A DNA stretch of 64,000 bases from Pseudarthrobacter siccitolerans (GTDB lineage: Bacteria; Actinomycetota; Actinomycetes; Actinomycetales; Micrococcaceae), in assembly GCF_001046895.1 (NCBI RefSeq), contig NZ_CAQI01000028.1:17194-81193 (forward strand), written 5' to 3'. Each line of letters starts with the position of its first letter. Position 1 is the stretch's first letter. Made by a program: the position numbers and the translations under genes. This document shows positions 57,245 to 64,000 of the stretch, piece after piece. Below the pieces are notes generated by a model. The model ran no database searches. It was not told the DNA's origin and saw nothing but the letters and a program-made list of their open reading frames with translations.

Positions 57245-58114
57245 CTAGGGGGTTAGGTAGGCGTCGCGCCAGCGGGCGTTTACACGCGCTGTACCGGCTT
57301 CGGAAAGGCCGCGGAGGACGAGCTCGTGACGTCCCGGAGGGAGGGCCGCCTGGGAGAGCCGCGTCGAGCTCCTGGAGAGGGAGCCAGCCAGGCTCGCCCC
57401 GTTCCGGAGGATCGAGCGGCCCCAGGGTCGCGTATCGACGACGAGCGTCTCGTCGAAGGCGAGCGTCGTCCTAAACTCCATCCGGAGCCGGTCGACGATC
57501 TCGACGACAGGGTTAGTAATCGGCCCCTGGATCTCGAAGACGGGCCACGTGTCGACGTCGCCCTCGACCGTGAAGACGGTCGAGCGGTCAGACGAGCTCG
57601 TCGTCGCCAGGGGAGAAGCCAGAGGCGCCAGGAGCCCGCCGCCAGGGGCAGGCTGAAGGGCCACGGAGACGGAGTGTTCCGTGGGGCCGTACCAAACGGA
57701 GTCCGCCGTCGCGAAGTCGGCGATAACCTGGCTCATGCCCTCCGGGAGGAGCTCGTCGGTCGAAGCGAAGCGGCGGGGGCGGCCGAAGACGACGCGCCCA
57801 GAGTCAGAGACGAGAGTCGCCACGGCGCCCGGAGTCCTCCGGACGACGTCAGCGCGCCAGGCCCTAGCCATTCGGGCCAGGAGCCCGCGCGCTTCGGCCT
57901 CGTCCTCTCCGGCGACCGCGACGTCGAAAGTGATCGTCCGGCCGCCGAAGAAGTCCGCGCCGAAGACGACGCCGTCGGCGCGTGGCCGTCCGGCGTCGTC
58001 GTGCCGGATCTCGTGAGAGCCGAGATCCGGGGCGGAGGTAAACACGAGGCGGGAGGCGATCGAGCCGAAGGCCAGGTCCTCGCCAGGGTAGGCCAGGCGC
58101 CAGTCGTTAGGCAT
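57245..58114 (-). CDS. Distal tail (Dit-like) protein
   Basis: A 289-residue protein encoded just after the tape measure: FGGRTITFDVAVAGEDEAEARGLL is the N-terminal hub strand pattern, and ATADSVWYGP links to a C-terminal galectin-like domain. It would form the ring at the tail tip. It overlaps the tape measure stop by 8 bp. Confidence 0.8.
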   Translation of the reverse strand: MPNDWRLAYPGEDLAFGSIASRLVFTSAPDLGSHEIRHDDAGRPRADGVVFGADFFGGRTITFDVAVAGEDEAEARGLLARMARAWRADVVRRTPGAVATLVSDSGRVVFGRPRRFASTDELLPEGMSQVIADFATADSVWYGPTEHSVSVALQPAPGGGLLAPLASPLATTSSSDRSTVFTVEGDVDTWPVFEIQGPITNPVVEIVDRLRMEFRTTLAFDETLVVDTRPWGRSILRNGASLAGSLSRSSTRLSQAALPPGRHELVLRGLSEAGTARVNARWRDAYLTP

Positions 58115-60176
58115 AAACGCCTCCTCGTGCGATTCGTCGGGTATGGAAAAGGACCTCTTCCATGTCCTCGCGGACGTTGCCGGAAGACTGGAGGGTGAGA
58201 GAGCCGATCAGCGGGCTTCCCGTCGGGAGGCCCGCTTCGGCGCCCGCGCGGACTCCTCCGGCCGTCACGTCCGGAGACGCGAAGGAAGGAGCGGCGGGGA
58301 CCAGGGACTTAGCGGCGGCCTTCTCGACGTGCTTCGCGCCCTTCGTGAGGCCAATCGCCATACCTTGCGCGGTGAAGTCGCCGATCTCCATAAACACTCG
58401 CGAGGGCGAGTGGATACCGAGGAGGGACTTCGCAAAGTCGACGACGTTACCGATCGCGCCAGCGACCGCCTCGCGGATCAGGTTCGCGGCGCCGGAAATA
58501 CCGTTCGCGAGGCCCTGGATCATCTGGAGGCCGATTGTCGACATCTTCGAGCCGATATCGCCGATCGCGCCCTGGACTCGTCCCCAGAGGCCGGAGAAGA
58601 AGTTCACGACCTCGCCGATCCCGGAGGACACGGCGGACGCGATATTTCCCCAGACTCCGCCCAGGAAGGAGGAGATCCCGGACCAGGCAACATTCCAGAG
58701 GCTTCCTATATAGGAGAGGGCCGCGCTTATTAACGCGCCGAGGACGCTCATAACGACAGGCACAAGCTGTGTAAACGCATTGCCCAGGGTCAGGACCATT
58801 GCCGTTACGGCGGGCATGATCGCGACGAAGACGCCGGACAGGTGGGAGACGAGGACCTGGATCATAGGCACAAGCTGGGCGAGTGCTACGGTCAGCGTCC
58901 CGGCGATCCCGACTCCTAGCTGTGTAAACGTGCTGAGGAGTGCCGGGAGGACCGGCTCCAGGGAGCGGAAGATGATCCCGAGCGGGGAGAACTGAGTCAC
59001 CAGGGAGGCGATCACGGTCCCCAGGGGAGCCAGGGCGTCGAAGACCGGGCGGATCGCGTTCGCCAGCCGCTCGAAGAAGCCAGGGATGCCGGAAGAGGTA
59101 ACGTCGCCGTTATTCTCCCGCCAGGCGGCCCCGAAGGCCCTAATCCCTCCGGTGACTTCGCCCCAAAGGACCTTGAAGTCGCCGAGCTCGCCGAAGAGCG
59201 GCCGGATCGCGTTAGCGACCTGCTCAAAGACGCCCGCGAGGCCGTCAGAGGTCACGTCGCCGTTGTTCTCGCGCCAGGCGTTACCGAAGGCGCGGACGGC
59301 GCCCGTAACGGTCCCCATGACGTTCCCAGCCACGACGAAGGCGGAGCCGAGCCCGTTCGCCAGGAGATTGATCGCCCCGGTGATCGCGGGCTTCATAGCG
59401 TCCAGGGCCGTCATTAGGCCGGAGTTGATCGTCGCCTGGAGGTTGCCCAGGGCGCCCTCGAAGGTAGCCGTCGACTTCGCGGCCTCGACCGCGATCGGAT
59501 CAGTGCCGAGCTTCATAAGCGCGGCGTTGAACTCGTCGGCGGTGACCTCGCCTTCCGCCATAGCGTCGCGGAAGTTGCCGGTGTAGGCCCCGGCCTCCTC
59601 CAGGGCGCGCATAAGCGGACCAGCGGCGCCGGGGATAGCGTCGGAAAGCTGATTCCAGTTTTCGGTCGTCAGCTTGCCCGCGCCCGCCGTCTGGGTCATG
59701 ACCATAGCGACGGACTTAAAAGTCTCCGCGTTGCCGCCAGCGACGGCGTTCAGGTTGCCAGCGGCCTTAGTCAGGCCGGTGTAATCGGCGACGCCGTTAG
59801 ATGCAAGCTGGGCGATCGTGTTCTGGATCGTCGGGAGGTCGTAGACCGTTTGGTCGGCGAACTCCTTCGCCGCCTTCGTCGCGGCGTCGATCGCCGACGT
59901 GTCGAGTCCGGCGAAGTTCATAGTCGCCTTGAACTTGTCCGTCGCGTCGCTTGCGCGTGCCGCTTCAGCGATAAAGCCGGAGAACATACCGCCAGCGGCG
60001 ATCGCGATCCCGGCGCCGACGAGGCCCTTGAAGGCGCCCACGAAGGAGCCTCCGGACTTCGCGCCAGCGTCACGACCGGCAGAGTCCATAGGGCCCAAAA
60101 TGTCGCCGCTCAGCGCGGACGCGAAGCCCTTCGCGGACGGGATAACCGTCAGTGTCGCGTAACCGACATTTGACAC
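58107..60176 (-). CDS. Tape measure protein
   Basis: A 689-residue protein with an Ala/Gly/Ser-rich helical body and several hydrophobic segments (about 45-70 and 370-520). A near-repeat is seen: RAFGNAWRENNGDVTSDG..ANAIRPLF and RAFGAAWRENNGDVTSSG..ANAIRPVF, about 55 residues apart. It sets tail length and passes DNA. It follows the chaperone pair, as in most siphoviruses. It is short for a tape measure, so the tail should be short. Confidence 0.88.
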   Translation of the reverse strand: MSNVGYATLTVIPSAKGFASALSGDILGPMDSAGRDAGAKSGGSFVGAFKGLVGAGIAIAAGGMFSGFIAEAARASDATDKFKATMNFAGLDTSAIDAATKAAKEFADQTVYDLPTIQNTIAQLASNGVADYTGLTKAAGNLNAVAGGNAETFKSVAMVMTQTAGAGKLTTENWNQLSDAIPGAAGPLMRALEEAGAYTGNFRDAMAEGEVTADEFNAALMKLGTDPIAVEAAKSTATFEGALGNLQATINSGLMTALDAMKPAITGAINLLANGLGSAFVVAGNVMGTVTGAVRAFGNAWRENNGDVTSDGLAGVFEQVANAIRPLFGELGDFKVLWGEVTGGIRAFGAAWRENNGDVTSSGIPGFFERLANAIRPVFDALAPLGTVIASLVTQFSPLGIIFRSLEPVLPALLSTFTQLGVGIAGTLTVALAQLVPMIQVLVSHLSGVFVAIMPAVTAMVLTLGNAFTQLVPVVMSVLGALISAALSYIGSLWNVAWSGISSFLGGVWGNIASAVSSGIGEVVNFFSGLWGRVQGAIGDIGSKMSTIGLQMIQGLANGISGAANLIREAVAGAIGNVVDFAKSLLGIHSPSRVFMEIGDFTAQGMAIGLTKGAKHVEKAAAKSLVPAAPSFASPDVTAGGVRAGAEAGLPTGSPLIGSLTLQSSGNVREDMEEVLFHTRRIARGGVYA

Positions 60177-60185
60177 GATGCCTCC

Positions 60186-60793
60186 TTACGAGGGGGTAGA
60201 GGCGGACCTCGCCTTCTGGCGCTCCAGGCGCGCGCGGAGGTCCGCGTAACGGGATGCCTTCTTCGGCTGAGGCCGGGCAGGGTGGGCCTGGCCGGTCCAG
60301 GCGTGATAAAGGTCCGCGAGGAGGTAGGCGTTCACGTCCCAGCCGGTCGCGGCTTCGCCCGAAGCGCGGGCGGTCGCTGATTCGGCCGGTAGGTAATGGA
60401 TCAGGACGGAGAGCCGACGAAGCGAGAGCCCGCCGCGCCAGAAGTCCGCGAGGTCGACACGGTAGAAGCGTTGGAGATCCGCCTCTACCGTGTCCGTCTC
60501 ACGCTTCAGGAGCGCGACGAGCGCCGTCAGTTTCCCTTGATCCCGAGGGCCTTCTGGATGCCTTCCAGGAAGCCGTTCACAGCGCCAGCCTTCGGCTTCG
60601 TTGCCTTGTACTTCGCGTACTGCTCTTCGCCCAGGATCAAGCGGAGGAAGGTCATAACCTTGCCGCTCTCGAAGACCTCCAGGGCCTCGACGTCCCACTC
60701 GCTCGCGGGGTCCAGGAGGTAGTCGACGCCGTTATGAGTGAAGGGGACCTTGTCGCCCAGGGCTTCGGCGGCAGTGGGGTTGATCTGAGACAT
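60186..60793 (-). CDS. Tail assembly chaperone gpGT (programmed -1 frameshift product)
   Basis: The upstream frame (60793 to 60527) joins the frame ending at 60186 by a -1 slip at GGGAAAC (minus strand 60536-60530), read A-AG GGA AAC in the zero frame. Base 60530 is read twice. The fusion gives about 202 residues: gpG, then LTALVALLKRETDTVEADLQ and a charged C-terminus (RYADLRARLERQKARS). Such fusions recruit the tape measure protein during tail assembly. Confidence 0.85.
60527..60793 (-). CDS. Tail assembly chaperone gpG
   Basis: An 88-residue acidic protein (MSQINPTAAEALGDKVPF; EALEVFESGKVMTFLRLIL) encoded just before the tape measure region. It is the zero-frame product and ends in GIKGN two codons past the slippery site. 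Confidence 0.85.
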   Translation of the reverse strand: MSQINPTAAEALGDKVPFTHNGVDYLLDPASEWDVEALEVFESGKVMTFLRLILGEEQYAKYKATKPKAGAVNGFLEGIQKALGIKGN

Positions 60794-60854
60794 TTAGGGG
60801 GCTCCTTTAGCGCGGGTAAGGAAGTGGATTAGGGGCGCGCGGGATTAGGTAAAA

Positions 60855-60889
60855 GAAGAGGAGAGCCTCCCGCGCGAAGGCTCTCCTCT
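60855..60889 (-). terminator. Terminator after the major tail protein gene
   Basis: AAGAGGAGAGCC/GGCTCTCCTCTT, perfect 12-bp stem with an 11-nt loop, then CTTTTACC on the minus strand. Read-through or a new promoter is needed for gpG. Confidence 0.88.
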
Positions 60890-60895
60890 TGTGGA

Positions 60896-61447
60896 CTAGA
60901 CGGCGGTAGCCGGGTCCGTCTCTACGGTGTGGTAGAGGGTGCCGTCGGCCTCCGGGAAGATCACGACGGTAATCTCGTAGACCGTGGGCTCCGTTTCGGA
61001 CTCCTTGATCTCGCCGATCTCCTGGACTTCAGCGGACAGGGCGAAGCGGCGCTTCGTCTTGTCGTCCTCGCGGACCTCGAAGCCCACGGCGAAGCGGAAG
61101 CCCTTCGGGACCTTGATCGCGCCCTTGCGGACGCCAGCGGCCGAGGTCCGGGTCGAGCCAGGATTGACCAGGGAGAAGATCACGTCGTTGTCTTCGAGAG
61201 CGACAAACTTGAAAGTCCGCTTGTGCTTCGAGCTCGTCCGCTTGAAGAGGATGCCTCCCCAGGCGTAATGCTCCGAAGTGTCGCCGTCGCGGGTTTCGGT
61301 GATGCCCTCCTCGCCGTCCAGGAGGCCAGCGACCTTCCAGGCGGCGCCCCAGGCGGTGACGAGGTCTTCAGGTCCGGCAGTACCTTCGGGAGCGATAAAG
61401 ACGTCAGCCCCGCTCCAGAGTGCAGTGTTCTTAGCGTCTCCAGACAT
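60896..61447 (-). CDS. Major tail tube protein
   Basis: A 183-residue protein, beta-rich (FKRTSSKHKRTFKFVALEDND; FRFAVGFEVREDDKTKRRF), with a strong terminator right after it, as for highly expressed tail tube genes. Gene order (terminator protein, tube, chaperones, tape measure) supports the call. Confidence 0.8.
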   Translation of the reverse strand: MSGDAKNTALWSGADVFIAPEGTAGPEDLVTAWGAAWKVAGLLDGEEGITETRDGDTSEHYAWGGILFKRTSSKHKRTFKFVALEDNDVIFSLVNPGSTRTSAAGVRKGAIKVPKGFRFAVGFEVREDDKTKRRFALSAEVQEIGEIKESETEPTVYEITVVIFPEADGTLYHTVETDPATAV

Positions 61448-61465
61448 TGCTAAGGGTCCTTTCGG

Positions 61466-61864
61466 TTAGAGGTTGGCCGGGGTGAGCCGGGCCGTGATGG
61501 TGAAGAAGGAGAGAGGAGCTCCGGTGTCCGGGTCCTCCGTCGGGAGCGGGCCGGAGATCGGCGAGAAGCCCCGGACCTGGGGCGAGGAGCTCTCCAGGAG
61601 GAGAGCCTCCGCCAGGGCCGCGAGATCCTCTCCCAGGCCCTCGTCGCGGTGGTAGACGAGGACGCGGACAGTCGCGCGGCCATTCAGCCGGGAGTCCCGG
61701 AAGCGGCCGTCGCTCTTGACCTGGACGAAGGGCAGGGAAGACGAGCTCGTCGGCGCCTTCGTCGAGACGGTCACGCCCAGGGCGTAAGGCTCGCTCCTGG
61801 CGGCCAGGAGGCCCTTCAGGAGGTCGCGGACAGCGCGGCGGGGATCAGGGAAGACGACGGCCAT
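61466..61864 (-). CDS. Tail terminator protein
   Basis: A 132-residue protein beginning MAVVFPDPRRAVRDLLKGLL, with LPFVQVKSDG and ATVRVLVYHRDEGLGED, the pattern of minor tail U/terminator proteins that cap the tail tube. Its place just before the major tail protein supports this. Confidence 0.75.
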   Translation of the reverse strand: MAVVFPDPRRAVRDLLKGLLAARSEPYALGVTVSTKAPTSSSSLPFVQVKSDGRFRDSRLNGRATVRVLVYHRDEGLGEDLAALAEALLLESSSPQVRGFSPISGPLPTEDPDTGAPLSFFTITARLTPANL

Positions 61865-62148
61865 TAGCCGCCCCTAACCTGGAGGCCCGCCGCCTGGGCG
61901 GCCTTCGTCAGCGTGCCGTGTTTCGCCTGGAGGCCCAGGCCAGCGGCGTGCAGGAGGGTTACTCGCGCGACGGCGCGGTCGGTCGTGCCGGTCGAGATCT
62001 CGACAGGGACGACCTGGCCGTCGTGAGCCGTCACGGCACCGACATTCGAGAGCGTCGCTTCAGCGGCGGCCTCGACGGCGGAGGCGACTCCGGCGCTCTT
62101 CAGCATGGCGCCTATGCCTCGACTATCGAGGCGGAGCTTCGGGGCCAT
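61864..62148 (-). CDS. HK97 gp10-like head-tail protein (94 aa)
   Basis: A 94-residue protein, MAPKLRLDSRGIGAMLKSAGV..AVEAAAEATLSNV, followed by strands. Position and the N-terminal helix pattern fit the gp10-like head-tail connector group. The ATG at 62148 is used; it is coupled to the tail terminator gene. Confidence 0.65.
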   Translation of the reverse strand: MAPKLRLDSRGIGAMLKSAGVASAVEAAAEATLSNVGAVTAHDGQVVPVEISTGTTDRAVARVTLLHAAGLGLQAKHGTLTKAAQAAGLQVRGG

Positions 62149-62159
62149 TCGGCGGCCTC

Positions 62160-62507
62160 CTATCGGGACTCGACGCGGGTAAGGGTGGCAGTGGTGAGGA
62201 CGCCGGAAGCGAGGCCGGCTCTCGTGACGGGATCGCCGTTTACACGCCATTGCTCGCCCTCGACCTCGATCCGGTCGTCGGCCTTCAGGTCGACGCGGCG
62301 AGGGACGAAGAGGGTCTTCTCGCCCTTGACGATCTGCTTCGAGACGCCCTCCTCCTCGACGGTCGAGACGTCCTGGACGACGGCCCCCGCGAGCTTGAAG
62401 CGGTCGGGCGTGTCCCAGGACTCGACGGGATCGCCGTCGGAGTCGAGGACCGTTCCAGGACGGAGCCGGTAAACGGGCGGCGTCACACGGTAGGAAGTGA
62501 GGAGCAC
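62160..62507 (-). CDS. Head-tail stopper/adaptor protein (115 aa)
   Basis: A 115-residue beta-rich protein (VYRLRPGTVLDSDGDPVESW; KADDRIEVEGEQWRVNG), the layout of SPP1 gp16-like stoppers that close the head channel. It overlaps the preceding gene's stop by one base. A GTGTAAAC motif lies inside. Confidence 0.7.
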   Translation of the reverse strand: MLLTSYRVTPPVYRLRPGTVLDSDGDPVESWDTPDRFKLAGAVVQDVSTVEEEGVSKQIVKGEKTLFVPRRVDLKADDRIEVEGEQWRVNGDPVTRAGLASGVLTTATLTRVESR

Positions 62508-62935
62508 TAGAGGACGACCTCCGGCGCCGGAGCGGGGACGGGGTCGGCCCAGGACGAAGGCGTCCGGACGGAGCCGACGAAGCCCCCGGAGCGGCCAGTC
62601 GCGGCGCGCTTGATCTGGACGATCTCGCGGCCGGTGAGGTAGACGCCGGACGTCTCAGAGATCCCGACGGAGTGTTCGCCGAGGCTCTCCGTCTCCAGGC
62701 CGCGCGGGTTCTCAAACTCGCGCCGGGCGGCCTTCAGAATGACCAGGCGGACGACCTTCGGAGCGTCGAGCTCCCAGGCGGTCGCCTTCGTTTCGGAGAC
62801 TTCAGCGAGGGCGAGGACCGTCGCGTCTTCGAGCGCGGCTTCGGCGCGTGCCTTGTCCTCGTCCAGGAGCGTCCCGGCAGGAAGCCCCAGGCGAGCCTCC
62901 AGCGCGCTAACAGGAGGCGGGAGGGGTAAAGACAT
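62507..62935 (-). CDS. Head-tail connector protein (142 aa)
   Basis: A 142-residue helical protein (LLDEDKARAEAALEDATVLALAE; APKVVRLVILKAARREFENP), as in HK97 gp6-like connectors that join portal to tail. The ATG at 62935 follows GAGAGGAGG. Confidence 0.75.
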   Translation of the reverse strand: MSLPLPPPVSALEARLGLPAGTLLDEDKARAEAALEDATVLALAEVSETKATAWELDAPKVVRLVILKAARREFENPRGLETESLGEHSVGISETSGVYLTGREIVQIKRAATGRSGGFVGSVRTPSSWADPVPAPAPEVVL

Positions 62936-62969
62936 AGGGCCTCCTCTCAAAGAGGCTCAGAGCCGCGCA

Positions 62970-62993
62970 GGGCGCCCGGTGAAAGGCGCCCTA
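62970..62993 (-). terminator. Hairpin after the capsid gene
   Basis: AGGGCGCC/GGCGCCCT stem with an 8-nt loop; no T-run on the minus strand. It may attenuate transcription after the highly expressed capsid gene. Confidence 0.6.
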
Positions 62994-63007
62994 CGCGACT
63001 AGCTGGA

Positions 63008-63982
63008 CTAGGCCACGGCTTCGGACACGTTCAGGTGCAGGATGCCGCCGTTTTCCACTTCGGTTACCTCGACCTGGCGGGTCGTGTAGTTCCGGCTGAC
63101 CTTGTAGGTCGGCAGGATCGCGATACCGGAGAAGGTGCTCACGAAGGAGCGGTCGACGGTCTTCTCCGTCAGGTAGTCGCGCAGGTAGCGGAGGGAGAAG
63201 CCCTTCTCGCTCACAGTCGCGCCGAACTTCGCGCCGGGGGACACGACAGGGGCGCGAGTCGCCAGGGTCACGGCGTCGCGGTGGAAGGCCAGGATCTCCG
63301 CGTCAGGGATGCGGGTCGATTCCACGACGTTGAAGCCGCGCACCTTGCCGACGCCGCCTTCGCGGAGAGCGGCGGTGGAGCCGGAGGCGGAGGCGTCCTC
63401 GATCGCCTTCGCGTCCAGGAGGTTCGCGTAAACCTCCGCGCCGACGAGCATGTTCAGGCCGTTCACGGCGACGCCGTTCTTCCGCAGAGTCTTACGGATC
63501 TGCGTGAAGTAAGCGGTCGGGTTCGCCGGGTCATAGGCGATCGGGGCAGGGGTCGCGCCGGAGCTCATGAGCTCCGTTTCCGGGACGGCCAGGAGCTTAG
63601 TGGCCAGCTTGTGCTCCAGCTGATCCACGACAGCGGCGGTCTGAGGAGCGAGGACCTGGGCGGAGAAGTCCGTCAGGTTCAGCGCGAGATCCGCTTCGGA
63701 CAGGTTCGCGGCGTGGTAGTCCATGACGCGGTCCAGGTTCAGAGTCACGCTCTGCTCCGCGATCTCGTCCATGACGATCGAGGAGGTAATGTCGTCGATC
63801 TCACGCTCGCGGGCGATCAGGGTCGTGGGGATCTTGATCGCGATCGGAGCGCCGCCCTTGCCGCCGCCCATGAGGTCATTCGCGAAGTTGCGAGATACCA
63901 GGGCGGACAGGAAGGCGTCCTCGTTTGCCAGGTTGGCAGCTACGCGAGCGGCTTCGAGCGGGGTGTAGAAGTCGTTAGCCAT
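63008..63982 (-). CDS. Major capsid protein
   Basis: A 324-residue protein, MANDFYTPLEAARVAANLANEDAFLS..., then TLNLDRVMDYHAANLSEADLALNL, a pattern of P22-type (gene 5-like) coat proteins with the HK97 fold. It lies ahead of the connector genes. GAAAGGA precedes the ATG, 18 bases from the window end. The scaffold, portal and terminase genes should lie beyond the window. Confidence 0.85.
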   Translation of the reverse strand: MANDFYTPLEAARVAANLANEDAFLSALVSRNFANDLMGGGKGGAPIAIKIPTTLIAREREIDDITSSIVMDEIAEQSVTLNLDRVMDYHAANLSEADLALNLTDFSAQVLAPQTAAVVDQLEHKLATKLLAVPETELMSSGATPAPIAYDPANPTAYFTQIRKTLRKNGVAVNGLNMLVGAEVYANLLDAKAIEDASASGSTAALREGGVGKVRGFNVVESTRIPDAEILAFHRDAVTLATRAPVVSPGAKFGATVSEKGFSLRYLRDYLTEKTVDRSFVSTFSGIAILPTYKVSRNYTTRQVEVTEVENGGILHLNVSEAVA

Positions 63983-64000
63983 TTTTGGCGGTCCTTTCGG

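Larger units (their letters stand above)
32699..62245. repeat. Dispersed 10-bp motif YGTGTAAACR (stoperator-like), 18 copies
   Basis: GTGTAAAC cores on the plus strand start at 32699, 33566, 34470, 35392, 39089, 41594, 44269, 46977, 48334, 48824, 52425, 55462, 58769 and 58922. On the minus strand the core (read GTTTACAC) starts at 36533, 43369, 57278 and 62238. All 18 are preceded by C or T and followed by A or G. Five lie at promoters or just ahead of a start codon and have A after the core; most of the others are inside genes. None was noticed in the 31 kb of host DNA. Confidence 0.8.

Noticed and set aside
58720..58735. GAGAGGGCC inside the tape measure gene as another leader element
   Set aside because: The partner block TGCTCA is missing at the right distance, so it is coding coincidence.
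31250..64000. An integrase or immunity repressor within the window
   Set aside because: No tyrosine or serine integrase motif and no clear phage repressor is encoded here. The HTH protein at 33577 is possible but lacks a typical repressor layout. These genes are expected past 64 kb.

Overview
The window reads as the chromosome of a high-GC actinobacterium of the Arthrobacter/Pseudarthrobacter type (Micrococcaceae) joined to an integrated siphovirus-like prophage. This placement rests on the gene families and base composition seen here, not on a database search. Bases 1 to about 31,250 are host DNA. About 31,250 to 64,000 is one long leftward (minus-strand) phage genome that runs out of the window at the major capsid gene.

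Host part. 1-5 kb: a truncated phosphotransferase, an MmyB-like regulator divergent from a Bcr/CflA-type MFS pump, a zinc alcohol dehydrogenase and a lipoprotein. 5.1-7.9 kb: a translationally coupled pair, a siderophore-type N-acyltransferase and a penicillin-acylase-family hydrolase, behind a candidate iron box. 7.9-10.6 kb: a small helical-repeat protein, a CPBP-like membrane protein and a thioredoxin-reductase-like enzyme. 10.9-18.9 kb: six GAF-ANTAR regulators in 8 kb. Three of them are directly followed by members of one small-protein family, and one such pair leads into an atypical cytochrome P450. 18.9-30.8 kb: ordinary housekeeping and accessory genes: S51 peptidase, ArsR/SRPBCC pair, PaaI thioesterase, DUF1992, GNAT, class A PBP, Gly-rich PadR, Amt, nitrilase, DUF2630, two DUF202 proteins and LhgO.

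Prophage. A luciferase-like monooxygenase gene starting at 30,988 is cut off after 87 codons at about 31,250. All but one of the following genes lie on the minus strand. In transcription order (right to left) they are capsid, head-tail connectors, major tail protein, gpG/gpGT chaperones with a GGGAAAC slippery site, tape measure, Dit, minor tail proteins, holin-like proteins and a bifunctional endolysin. Then come dNMP kinase, a RecB-like nuclease, a LAGLIDADG protein, a phiC31 Gp3-like recombination directionality factor candidate, a glutaredoxin, a phosphoesterase, primase-helicase, a family A DNA polymerase, a sigma-like factor, a SprT-like protein and small genes. Terminase, portal and integrase are not in the window and would lie beyond 64 kb.

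The phage DNA carries three families of short repeats that I did not see in the host part: (1) an asymmetric motif YGTGTAAACR, 18 copies found, in promoters and inside genes, resembling the stoperator arrangement of cluster A mycobacteriophages; (2) promoters of the form GCGTAAG-N13-CTTANRCT on the minus strand; (3) a leader element TGAGCA-N13/14-GGCCCTCTC, five copies plus one degenerate. Together with the phage sigma-like protein these suggest a dedicated phage transcription programme. All counts were made by eye.
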